Below are positions 22,556 through 34,400 of a stretch of DNA of 64,000 bases, one piece after another (positions within the stretch are counted from its first letter, which is position 1; the number at the start of each line of letters is the position of its first letter). A model generated the notes under the pieces. That model was given only the letters and a program-made list of their open reading frames with translations. It did not search any database and had not been told where the DNA came from. The DNA comes from Limnephilus marmoratus (lineage: Eukaryota; Arthropoda; Insecta; Trichoptera; Limnephilidae). The stretch spans positions 7,983,452 to 8,047,451 of the forward strand of contig OU862933.1 in the NCBI GenBank assembly GCA_917880885.1, read 5' to 3'. The translations under genes and the position numbers were made by a program.

Positions 22556-22702
22556 TTAAATGAAACACGTTGTTTTATTCAGGAGACAGCGAGAACTGAT
22601 ATTTATTAAGCTTAGAAACATAGACAAAGATGGCATTAGTGGTAGGTACTTTGATAACTAAATAACAGTTCTCAGAGTGTTTCATTTGTCTAATGTAACA
22701 TT
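22556..22702 (-). repeat. Probable 5' LTR of the copia element
   Basis: About 147 bp starting TGTTACATTAGACAAATGAA on the minus strand. It contains AATAAA-like motifs and is followed directly by the primer-binding sequence. The exact 3' edge is uncertain because no second LTR remains for comparison. Confidence 0.6.
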
Positions 22703-22844
22703 TTCCTGATTCCAATAATTTTGTTCTTAAATAATTTATTGGGCTAATGAAGTAGGTCGAGAGCGATTATAGAGTGCGGGAAGGGCGAGGGGGGGGGGTC
22801 TGGTTAAGTTGGTGACGAAAACCGCTAGGAGGAAAAAACCTTAA

Positions 22845-24596
22845 TGCTACGGGCACACATGCTCATTTGAAGCCAAAGAGCATGCTACCTAGTAGCAATT
22901 GCTACCTTGTAGCATGTGTGTCAGTGACGTTGCTAGTAATGAGCATGCTCATTTCAAGCCGAATGAGCTTGCTCACAAATCAACAGCCATTTGATAAATG
23001 AGCATGCTCATTGGATTATCGGGTGGAAGGGGAAGCCTCTAAGCATGTGTGAACAGACTAGCTTATGAGCATGCTCATGTCAATCCGATTTCAGTTCGCA
23101 TCTGCGCATCCTTTGCAAAAATGTCAAAATAGCCCGCTGGGGAGACGGAAAAACGTCGTTTTCCGTGATTTATTATGGGAATCACGCATTGACTTAGTAA
23201 TCACGAATATATTTGGAACATAAGGTCACTAAAATACCCACAATAGATTTCCAAATTCCCCAAAAGCTCCTTTATCTCCAAAATGAAACCACATTCTATT
23301 GAAATTAGCATTTATTTTTTAATATTTAGTCATTTTCGGATTTGTTGACTTCTTGGACCCAAATCAAACGTCTTAAGTACTTTTTTACATCAGAAGATTC
23401 TTAAATAATTGTATTGCTAGCAGTAATATTATTTTGTTTAGTTCTGAGCAAATGAAACCGACTCCGTTTGACATTTATTCAGTGATGGTATGTCTAGGGA
23501 AATTTCCCTAGATCTAGGGGAGAAAAATATTTTTTAGGGAAAAGGGAAATCAGCACATAATCTACGGTAATTTCGAACTCTGGCAAATTTTTTATTACAA
23601 ATGACAATATTGCTGGTATTGTATATATTTCTTTGGGATTCCCATGAATCTTAAATATTGTTGATGTACTTAAGTACATACATGCAATGTTATTTTTAAC
23701 ACTGACAACTCAAAATTAATTTATGTATCTTAAAAGAATAATAGGGACCTCTGAAAAAAAATATTATTTACGTTTTAAGTTCCGTTTTTTTCGGTGATGG
23801 CGGTTGATTTTTATTTTGCAAAGTGTGTTTTTTTTTAATTTGGAATTCCATTTCTACTCTCCGAGTGAATACATAATTTAAAATTATTATTTCACTTAGC
23901 AAAAGGTGTTTTATTTGGAAAAGCACAGTATTACAGTTATAAGAACATCGACCAAGTTCCGAAATCTTTCCAATTAATTAATCATATTACTTAACATATC
24001 AGGATTAGTGTTACACAATCAGGCAGATACGTAGGCAATTGCGTAAATGTGATTATTATGTATTTTGTTTTAAAAGGTTTTATATTCTGTGTACATCTGT
24101 TACTTAATTTTTTTTTAAATTAAAAAATATTTAAGTAACCAATGTATATGGAAAATAAAACTTTTAAAACAAAATGTCTATAAATTTTTACAGTTAATGC
24201 CCAAGAAATAAAAAAAAAGTTTATTTTATATGAAAGGAATAACACTTTCCAAGTCTTTTATTTCAAAGTCCGACAACCCACCGCCGACTCGAGTTTTGAT
24301 TTGCCATGGTTTACCCCTAATCTACCTAGTGTAATCTAGGGAAATTTCACCTCGAAATCTAGGGAGATATTTTCTTTTGGGCAGAACATCCCTGCATTTA
24401 TTTATTTGACATGAGCATGCTCATTAAATAGCATGTGTGTTCAAATGTTGGCTTTGAGCACGCTCATTCACGAGAAAGCTCAAACCAAGCCTGCTCATTA
24501 TTGAGCAAATGTGTACAGTTGACTATTTTTGACAGGAGCGTACTCATTAATGAGCATGCTCATAAGCCGGTTTCTGTGAGCATGTGTGTCAGTACC
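22845..24596. mobile_element. TTAA-flanked composite element, copy 1 (1752 bp)
   Basis: Flanked by TTAA (22841-22844, 24597-24600). The ends read TGCTACGGGCACACATGCTCA and, inverted, GGTACTGACACACATGCTCA. Both subterminal regions carry the palindrome GAGCATGCTC several times. No transposase. TTAA targets suggest mobilisation by a piggyBac-type transposase. Contains a nested hAT-like insertion (23480-24394). Confidence 0.85.
23480..24394. mobile_element. hAT-like insertion nested in composite copy 1
   Basis: Ends CAGTGATGGT and, inverted, CAGGGATGTT. The 8-bp duplication CATTTATT is at 23472-23479 and 24395-24402. The arms repeat CTAGGGAAATTTC motifs. 915 bp, non-coding. Confidence 0.85.
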
Positions 24597-24600
24597 TTAA

Positions 24601-26352
24601 TGCTACGGGCACACATGCTCATTTGAAGCCAAAGAGCATGCTACCTAGTAGCAATTGCTACCTTGTAGCATGTGTGTCAGTGACGTTGCTAGTAATGAGC
24701 ATGCTCATTTCAAGCCGAATGAGCTTGCTCACAAATCAACAGCCATTTGATAAATGAGCATGCTCATTGGATTATCGGGTGGAAGGGGAAGCCTCTAAGC
24801 ATGTGTGAACAGACTAGCTTATGAGCATGCTCATGTCAATCCGATTTCAGTTCGCATCTGCGCATCCTTTGCAAAAATGTCAAAATAGCCCGCTGGGGAG
24901 ACGGAAAAACGTCGTTTTCCGTGATTTATTATGGGAATCACGCATTGACTTAGTAATCACGAATATATTTGGAACATAAGGTCACTAAAATACCCACAAT
25001 AGATTTCCAAATTCCCCAAAAGCTCCTTTATCTCCAAAATGAAACCACATTCTATTGAAATTAGCATTTATTTTTTAATATTTAGTCATTTTCGGATTTG
25101 TTGACTTCTTGGACCCAAATCAAACGTCTTAAGTACTTTTTTACATCAGAAGATTCTTAAATAATTGTATTGCTAGCAGTAATATTATTTTGTTTAGTTC
25201 TGAGCAAATGAAACCGACTCCGTTTGACATTTATTCAGTGATGGTATGTCTAGGGAAATTTCCCTAGATCTAGGGGAGAAAAATATTTTTTAGGGAAAAG
25301 GGAAATCAGCACATAATCTACGGTAATTTCGAACTCTGGCAAATTTTTTATTACAAATGACAATATTGCTGGTATTGTATATATTTCTTTGGGATTCCCA
25401 TGAATCTTAAATATTGTTGATGTACTTAAGTACATACATGCAATGTTATTTTTAACACTGACAACTCAAAATTAATTTATGTATCTTAAAAGAATAATAG
25501 GGACCTCTGAAAAAAAATATTATTTACGTTTTAAGTTCCGTTTTTTTCGGTGATGGCGGTTGATTTTTATTTTGCAAAGTGTGTTTTTTTTTAATTTGGA
25601 ATTCCATTTCTACTCTCCGAGTGAATACATACTTTAAAATTATTATTTCACTTAGCAAAAGGTGTTTTATTTGGAAAAGCACAGTATTACAGTTATAAGA
25701 ACATCGACCAAGTTCCGAAATCTTTCCAATTAATTAATCATATTACTTAACATATCAGGATTAGTGTTACACAATCAGGCAGATACGTAGGCAATTGCGT
25801 AAATGTGATTATTATGTATTTTGTTTTAAAAGGTTTTATATTCTGTGTACATCTGTTACTTAATTTTTTTTTAAATTAAAAAATATTTAAGTAACCAATG
25901 TATATGGAAAATAAAACTTTTAAAACAAAATGTCTATAAATTTTTACAGTTAATGCCCAAGAAATAAAAAAAAAGTTTATTTTATATGAAAGGAATAACA
26001 CTTTCCAAGTCTTTTATTTCAAAGTCCGACAACCCACCGCCGACTCGAGTTTTGATTTGCCATGGTTTACCCCTAATCTACCTAGTGTAATCTAGGGAAA
26101 TTTCACCTCGAAATCTAGGGAGATATTTTCTTTTGGGCAGAACATCCCTGCATTTATTTATTTGACATGAGCATGCTCATTAAATAGCATGTGTGTTCAA
26201 ATGTTGGCTTTGAGCACGCTCATTCACGAGAAAGCTCAAACCAAGCCTGCTCATTATTGAGCAAATGTGTACAGTTGACTATTTTTGACAGGAGCGTACT
26301 CATTAATGAGCATGCTCATAAGCCGGTTTCTGTGAGCATGTGTGTCAGTACC
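24601..26352. mobile_element. TTAA-flanked composite element, copy 2 (1752 bp)
   Basis: Direct repeat of 22845-24596 at an exact offset of 1756 bases, sharing the middle TTAA and followed by TTAA at 26353-26356. By eye I found one difference (A at 23876 versus C at 25632). Confidence 0.85.
25236..26150. mobile_element. hAT-like insertion nested in composite copy 2
   Basis: Same insertion at the same internal site and with the same CATTTATT duplication as 23480-24394, so the composite was already formed before it was doubled. Confidence 0.85.
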
Positions 26353-26379
26353 TTAAGTGATCGATCTAGGGGTTAGTAT

Positions 26380-27488
26380 CAGTGTGACCAGATTTAGTAG
26401 ATTTCTACTTTTTTTGTAGATTTCGAGGTACCGGTAACAGTATCTAATAGGTAAAAATTATTTGGTATATTTTGGTAGAATTCACGCTTTTCAACTATTC
26501 TTGTACTTTTTTTGCCTTCATATGGCAAACCTATCGAAAAAACCTCTGTATTCCCCTTTTCATCGAATGGATTGTAACAATCTCTTTCTAATATTAATTA
26601 TTCGAGAGAGAAAGCTGTTGGCGGAATCCTACATGTATTGAAGAAAATTGATTAGGTAGGTTTGTCTTTAATTTTCATTATTTTCGTAACCATTCGTGCC
26701 GTGAGCATAGAGTGTGATGGATTAGTGGGAATTCCTTTTTTGAAAGTTTTTATAAAGAAACGTAAATATACACAAGGATATCGTAATGAATGGGAGCAAG
26801 ATCTCTCATTCAAAAATTAGTTATGTAAATCTAAATTAAAGCATGCAACTGTGAAGTACTAAGTCGAGTGGCGTCTTTGAAGGAACACATGGCTACATCA
26901 AAGCATATAAAAAATATGAAAGGAGGTGACGGTATGCAAGTTAGGGAACGTACCCATACTACGTGACCAATTTTTAACCCCCCCCCCCCCCCCCCCCGGT
27001 GACCAAAAACCTAAGCAACTCGCCGCTCATTTGTACGAAGCGTGGTATTTTGAAGACCCCCCCCCCTCCCGAACAAGTCACGTAGTATATGTACGTTCCC
27101 TTACTTACGTTAATATGGGCTATGTAATTTCTAGTTAATTTAATGATTACTCTTGTTAAGATTTTTTGAATACTTTCGAGTTACGCATTAGTACCCAACA
27201 CAAAGAAGAAAAACCATAACTCGATCACAGTTCTTAAAAAACCTATATTTCTGTAGATTTTAAATTTAAGTAGGTAATAAACATTGATTTCTCCAATTTA
27301 TGCTGTTTTCTTTGTTCATTTTATTGTTTTATCGTTATAATGAAGAGAACAAATATGCTTCTTCGCTGTAACACAACAGCGAAAAAATGTAATAGATTTT
27401 TAGTTTTTTTTAGTTCTCTTTTGGTAGAATTTAGTAGTTTTTAACCTACACAAGCAGTAGATTCGTAAAATGAAATCTGGTCACACTG
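26380..27488. mobile_element. hAT-like element with 8-bp duplication GTTAGTAT
   Basis: TIR CAGTGTGACCAGATTTAGTAG and, inverted, CAGTGTGACCAGATTT. GTTAGTAT flanks it exactly at 26372-26379 and 27489-27496. 1109 bp, no transposase; carries a nested MITE at 26943-27101. Confidence 0.85.
26943..27101. mobile_element. Nested MITE with a 19-base C run
   Basis: Arms AGGGAACGTAC..ATACTACGTGAC inverted on both sides. The core holds long C runs at about 26980-26998 and 27057-27066. Confidence 0.75.
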
Positions 27489-27939
27489 GTTAGTATATTT
27501 ATGCGCCTCCCCTACTTTACATGTCGTAGTAGCGGTGTAGCCGTGTTTTATGGCTACACCGCAAATGAAAACACCATAAATGAACTAATACCGGTGTAGC
27601 TACTAGCTACTCGTTTGGCAATTATGTACGTAAATGTCAAAAATTTGAGTTTTCAATGAAGTTTGAGCGAGATTCCTGACTTAATAGCATCATAAATCTC
27701 CTTCCGTATAAGATAATATCGGCATTATCTATCTTAAAATACAGTACAAGCGAGCATTCCTCGCTTATTTAAAAATTTGCCACGTGACAGTTGAGATGAC
27801 AACTGTGTAAATTCGGCGAGTGACAGATCAGACAAATTCCCGAAGATGGTAACGAATTTACCCAGTGAACGTTAACACAATGTTTTTACGTAAAATATAA
27901 TGTGAATTATAAAGTTTATTGTTTACATGTTTAAAAGTC

Positions 27940-28476
27940 ATGCTATTGCTAGACGACGCAGAAGATCCAATGAGGAATTCCTTGAGAGACTGGCGCTCGG
28001 CGCTCAGGACGCCCACCGCCTACAGAGTGGGTAACAGGACCGTCAGGGTTCAAACACAATTCATCACACTAGTCAGCACGGTCGGAGTCGTAGTTTTATT
28101 CATATTCTATTACTACAGTAAAAAAGAAGCCAGTCCTTATGTTCATCAGTGGACTCCACAAACTAGAGTATACAATTCTACGTATCCCTTGACCCCTCCG
28201 ATCAAATCTGGGGGCATGATGTCATTTAGAATAGCAATAGTTGCAGATTTAGATACTAATTCACTAGCTGAGGATCAGAAACACACCTGGCGCAGTTATT
28301 TGAAGAAGGGGTATCTGAGCTACAGCCCTTCGAAGAACTCTGTGGTTGTGACGTGGGATACAAAGCCCCCCCTTATACTGAGCTCGAGCTATGCTCTGAA
28401 GGGACGAGGAATGGAGTTATCAGAGCTCGTAGTATTTGACGGAAGACTTCTTACTTTTGACGATAGATCAGGAATG
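27940..28476 (+). CDS. CANT1: CANT1 exon 1
   Basis: Start ATG at 27940 (MLLLDDAEDPMRNS); the frame is open 7 codons upstream without an ATG. Ends GGAATG|GTAAGT. Encodes the cytoplasmic tail, the membrane anchor and the first Ca-binding/catalytic blades, including ADLDTNS and FDDRSGM. Confidence 0.93.
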
Positions 28477-31400
28477 GTAAGTGGAAACCTAATTACTATT
28501 TTGTGTTATTCCTAATATCTCTGTTTTAGCATTTTTTTTTTACTTCAACCCTTGGTGTGCACGTAGCTCAAATTCGGGTCCCAATAAGTCTCCGCAGTTA
28601 GCATGTGACTCAAATTTAAGTCCTACAAATATGTGCTGGGATTTCTTGAAATTATGGACTATTTTACCAGTTACAATTGGTTCAGAGTTGTAACTTATTG
28701 GCTATTTGAAATAAATTTCTTACATACAGGTTGTAAAAAAAGTCATGTATCCTCGGTTTAATCTAATTTAAAAAAAGAATTCATTTTAAAACTCTGAAAT
28801 ACGTCTAAAATCTATTGTACCTGAGTGAAACAATGGTTGTTTATCAAATAAAACCTATTATATTTTCTTGTTTCTTTAAAACATTTTGCATTTTTTCTTC
28901 GAGACATTGTTATCTCAAATAACAATAACATTATTATTCATGCATTCTTTTTTATTTCAAAATAATTGACTGCAACAAATAAATTCTAGTACAAACAATC
29001 CAAGTCAGCTTCAATCCAATAATAATGAGTTAGACACACGTTTTTTCCTCCTCGAGTTGTCGTATTATGTTTTGTAATAATATTGACAGTTGAAGTAACC
29101 TTTAGGATGCATTCAAATGTATAGGTGTAATAATTTGTTTTTCCAATGAAGCTATTTACCTAATTGTTATGATTGTCGATAACAATGTTACAAGTACGTG
29201 TATATACTAATATGTCTCAGAGAGAAGATGCCAATGACTGCACAGTAGAGTGTCAATACATATTAACGAATCGGCACAAACCTTAACTTTAAAATACCAA
29301 CCATCGTAATGGAGACAAAGGGAGAAATGAATGGATGCATTCCGACTGTAGTCAGTTACAACTAAACTGCACAATTATCATAGCAGCAGAGTCAATTAAA
29401 GTTATTTATTTGGTCTGCACCTAATGAGTGCGCCACTGTGAACAGATGCAATTTGCAATAGTATGAATGAACAATGTTGGCAACACTTCAGTGTATGCGG
29501 TTTCATTCTAATAATGGTTCTTTGCCCATCTCTCTTGTTTCTATTTCTATTATCTATGATCACTATAAGGCCGGGATACATGTTCGATTTTTCTATATGG
29601 TAGTCTGATTAGACTATCAGAAGACGTTCGCACCATACATCTGTTGAAACAGTCCATACACATTTGATCGGAAGAAAATGTCGGATGTGTATTTCACTTG
29701 TATTGTCGGGAGGCGCACGGTGCCTACATTTGCGTAGAAGTGATATACATGTCTGACTTTTTCTTCCAATTTTTCAGTTTGCATAAATGAGTATTGACCA
29801 AACTACATCACCGAAGTACAAAAGTATCAATGCTTATATGTATACAGGGTGTAACAGGACCTACCCGAGGGATTTTAACCAGCGATTCCTGAGCATATTT
29901 CGAGTAAAAAATGTAAATTTTTTTTCTATTAAACATTAAAAATATTTTTCCATCACATGCCGCAACTGACTAGTTAAAAAGAGGGGGGAAATGCAGATCC
30001 CGCCAATGTCTGGGAATCTAATAAAAAGGCACTTTTTAGATGAGAAAAGTGTGGAGAAGATGAATAAAAAATAAATTAAGGCGCGCTCGGCAAAATTGAG
30101 GGAGATACAACCGTTCAAAGTATTTAAAATTTCACTTCGCGAACTGATATTGACAGTTCGTTCGCCATTTTTTCACCGCTTATGTTGGATCCCAGACCTA
30201 ATAGAGAATTAATAGTACGCCAGAATCACAAACCATGTTACTCAAACCTAGCGTTGCCGCTAAACCACTTGAAAACTCGGATGTTTTTCTTGCCTTGACG
30301 CTAGTAGGCGTTATAAAGGGGCACTTTTTTTGTATCACAAACCATGTTTAGCGTATTAGGTTATAAAAAAAATGGCGGGCGGACTGTCAATATCAGTTTG
30401 CGAAGTGAAATTTTAAATACTTTGAACGGTTGTATCTCCCTCAATTTTGCCGAGCGCGCCTTAATTTTTGTTTTATTCAGCTTTTCCACACTTTTCTCAT
30501 CTAGAAAGTGCCTTTTTATTTAATTTCCAGACATTGGCGGGATCTGCATTCCTCCCAAAAAGAGAATCTTGTTTATAGCCTAGCAGACACTTGATAAGTA
30601 CTGCGTCTCGTTCTAACAGCATATTGCCACACGAAACAGCGCGTATCGCTCAAACACGTCACGATGGGATATATCGCATAGCGATGGGAATAGTAGCGTG
30701 TTGTAATTGAAAAACATGTTTTTTGTTTTTAATAGAATAAAATATCATCGGACACCAAAATGACAACTACATTTTTACTCCAAATATGCTCAGGAATCTC
30801 TGGTTAAAATCCCTTGGGTACGTCCTGTTACACCCTGTATAATAATATTGTTATTAAATTTATAAAAAAACAGTTATAAACAAGTTCTGCTGAATAATTA
30901 TTACGCCTACTACGAGTAGCTATTTCATCTTCTGAAGGCATTATCAAACTTTAGAAAGTGAAACAGCTGTCACAAGTAGAAATAAATACGCAACAGAACT
31001 TATTTTTCTAAATAAATTTGAATTTTGAATGAAATGCAAAATATCAAAACAACGTTATGTTTCTTGGTCTCAAAAACAATAAAAATGCAGAAATGAAACT
31101 TTAAACAGTTCTGCTGCAAAAACTACAAAATCGAACATCCAACATTGTTCTTCGGGAGTGTCGATATATAAAAGAAAAATTAAAAACTAAAATGGAGTTG
31201 AATTAATCCACATATAGCGTAAGGTTAAAGAAGTACCATGATATGAAAATAAAGGATTTGCCCTGGGAGGAAGTCTGTAAATAAATAAATTGCACCATGG
31301 ATTATATTTTGTACTGATTGTAGTATTTCGCTAGACAGAGGCGACTGAGTGAGACCCCAAAAAATCGAACACAAGAATCGGACGTGTTTGGTTAGTCCGA

Positions 31401-34400
31401 TCTGATAGTCTGATCAGACAATCGGAAAGCAAAATCGGACATGTATTACCGGCCTAAGGAAACATAATATGTCCAAGTGTATGAAAGAGACAACCGAATA
31501 TGAAAGAGACCGCTGTACGCAATAAAAGGAATATATAACTGTTGTTTTCCTCGTCTTTATTTTCTACTTTCCTAACGTATAGCATATTCCAGCAGTACAA
31601 ATTATGACCTATATACAGCAGTGGCGGTTCTAAGTTTTCAGTGAGATAGAGTGCTAAGATTGAAAAATACGACATTATTGATGTTGTAGCTTAAAACTAA
31701 TTTTATTTTTTTGAAGTGAAACTTCTACAGTCCCGTTGTGATTTTGAATTCAGATGAAACGGAAATGACGCATTACAGCACTTGCGCGACATCAAGCTCC
31801 TATCAATACTCTTATTGATTGAGATATAAAACGGAAATGACGCTAGGTCTGCATTCATTGGCCGCTTTGATTATGACTTCACTTTTCAAGGCTCCTTGGT
31901 TCTTCATTGGTTGATATTGTTTTGGTAAAGTTTCGCTCTACTGCGTGTTAACTGCACTCGAATTTTTTTTCAAAATTTAAATTTTTTGTATGAAGATCTT
32001 TCAGTTTGGGGATGTGGTGCGTTTCCAAACTGAAAGATCTTCATACAACAAAAAAAATAAATCATGGTTACAGACAAAGTTATTGTTTTATTTCAATTTT
32101 TATAAAAATAATTTTCAGTTACAACAGCATCAATAATGTCGTATTTTTCAATCTTAGTTCTCTAGCTCACTGAAAACTCACGGACCGCCACTGGTAAACA
32201 CGAGTATTCATTACCTGAATCAAAGTGTTGACCATGTGGTGACCATCAGCTATAGATACCAACTAATGAAATGTTTTTTTTTTCAGGTTTATGAAATACT
32301 AGATAACCGAATTATCCCCTGGGTCGTGTTGATAGATGGTGATGGCCGGACGGCCAAGGGTTTCAAGTCGGAGTGGGCGACTATTCGAGGGGATATTTTA
32401 TATGTGGGATCCATGGGGAAAGAGTGGACCACCCCCGGAGGCCAGTTCGAAAGCGTAGATCCCATGTGGGTCAAATTAATCAATCTTCATGGGGAGGTAC
32501 GTAATAATTATCTATAATACCTAAGATTTACAGTACAGACTTTTTCACTAATCATAAAGGTATGCATATCGCACAATAGTAAAAACATGCCGTGAATAAG
32601 ATATTTATTGTGTAGTAGTCCCAGAGAGAGTTTGTATGTGACGTCATCATTCTAGTTTTGTCTTTTTCGTACGTACAATCTCTCTCAGGCCCTAATATAG
32701 CCATTGAAAAGATGCATTGATGGAACTGTGATGTGGGCATGTCCGGGTGCCCAAAGTAAACTCAATTTTTCCTTAATTCGGTGTAATTGATCACACAGTT
32801 ATTCCAACCAAATATAAATATCGTCGCAAGAAAACAATACTGCTCTAACCGCCACTACCTACGAAAATACATTTTGCAGGGTTTTTTTTTTCTGTGAGGA
32901 TCTATCTGGGTCCCGTGACTCTACGGCAATAAATAAGATCTGTACGACGTTGGAAAAACTGGCTGTTTTGTCAACAATGCGTTTTTTAACTGATGTACCC
33001 ACCTCAAAATCCTGAAGTATTTTGGTAGGTAGTGGCGGTTACAGCAGTATTACTTTCCTGCGACGATATTATCCTGGGAATTCTTGCTCAAAAGTGAAGC
33101 ACAAATGAACTAACTCACCATCAAACCATTTACCGCGGGGATAGGCAGAGAAGATAGATCGGCACACACTCCTTGCTTCATTCACATTAATCATCTCATA
33201 TATACTCTCCTGTTATTCTGACTTTTGATATGACCCGACTCAAGTATTGATCGAGCCATGTCTTCCTCGGGCATCCCCGACTTCTTCTACTTCCGCGTCA
33301 TGTATTATATTCTCCTTACTCTTCTTCCTTCATTCATCCGCTCTACATGCCCAAACCATCTTTGCACCCCTTTCTTAATATTGACCTTTTCCCTTTAACA
33401 CGTCTGCTTGGTTCAATATATTCGCACCTCACAATCCGGAAGACTCAGTTTTGCGCGTAAATTCTGAAACCTTCACTTTGGATCGAGATTGTAAAATATC
33501 TATACAAGATAGATAGCTTTCATTTCTTTCTTTTCAAAGACAATAAGAACCATTATTTCGTTCTCTTTCTGGTTAAAAGAAAAAATATGTATGTTTGCAT
33601 GAGAGGAAGAGAGATATATCCCTTTCCGACCGGCAAAAAATGTCAGAATTTTGATGGACCTCACCAGTAAAGCTCTTAATTATTATTTCTTGGGGCTGGG
33701 CGACTTACTGATTTAACCACGTGCGCGCGATGGCGCCCTGCATAAGCAGCTACCGCACGATCGATCGACACCGGTGTGGTTCCCAAAAACAGATTTATTT
33801 GCTGAAAAGATTTTTTTAAAGACAAACTCACGCTCGTATGAAGCCGGTCGGAAAGGGTTAAAGCTTTTAAAATGTAAGGTCGCTCAGGACGTTTTTGGTC
33901 TTATGAAAGTATAACGCGATTACGTGTTTTGGGATGTATTTATTCCTAAACAAGCAGACGGGTTAATGTAATTGTAATACAATCTTTCCAGATCTCTTCA
34001 TTTTTAACATGGTCATCTGTCTCAGATATCTCATTTCTAATACATATTTTTTCCAGGTTCGCCACATGAACTGGGTCCTGCCGTACAAACAGATCCGCCG
34101 CGCCATCGGAATAGAGTGGCCCGGCTACATGATCCACGAGTCAGGCTCCTGGTCTCCGCACAGGAACCAGTGGGTCTTCCTGCCACGCAGATGCTCCAAG
34201 GAGCCCTATAACGAGACCAAGGATGAAAGCAAGGGTTGCAACGTGCTCATCACTGCCAATCCCGACTTTTCAGACATCAATGTAGTCAATGTGCGTTCAA
34301 GAAAAGTATTTCGAAAGTAAAGTTATTTGCACTAAACAGATAATTCCACAAAGTGTGATCTAAATCGATTTTAAATAAAATGATTGTCACAACGACATTG

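Larger units (their letters stand above)
19836..22702 (-). mobile_element. Truncated Ty1/copia-type LTR retrotransposon
   Basis: On the minus strand, in order: a probable LTR (22702 down to about 22556, starting TGTTACATTAG), a primer-binding sequence GGTTATGGGCCCAGAAG at about 22536-22552 of the internal initiator-tRNA-Met type used by insect copia elements, gag, protease, integrase and the start of reverse transcriptase. It stops abruptly near 19836 inside RT, so most of RT, RNase H and the second LTR are missing. Confidence 0.85.

Noticed and set aside
23494..23679. 61-codon frame repeated identically at 25250-25435
   Set aside because: Identity reflects duplication of the whole 1752-bp element; the frame sits in a hAT-like MITE without coding character.
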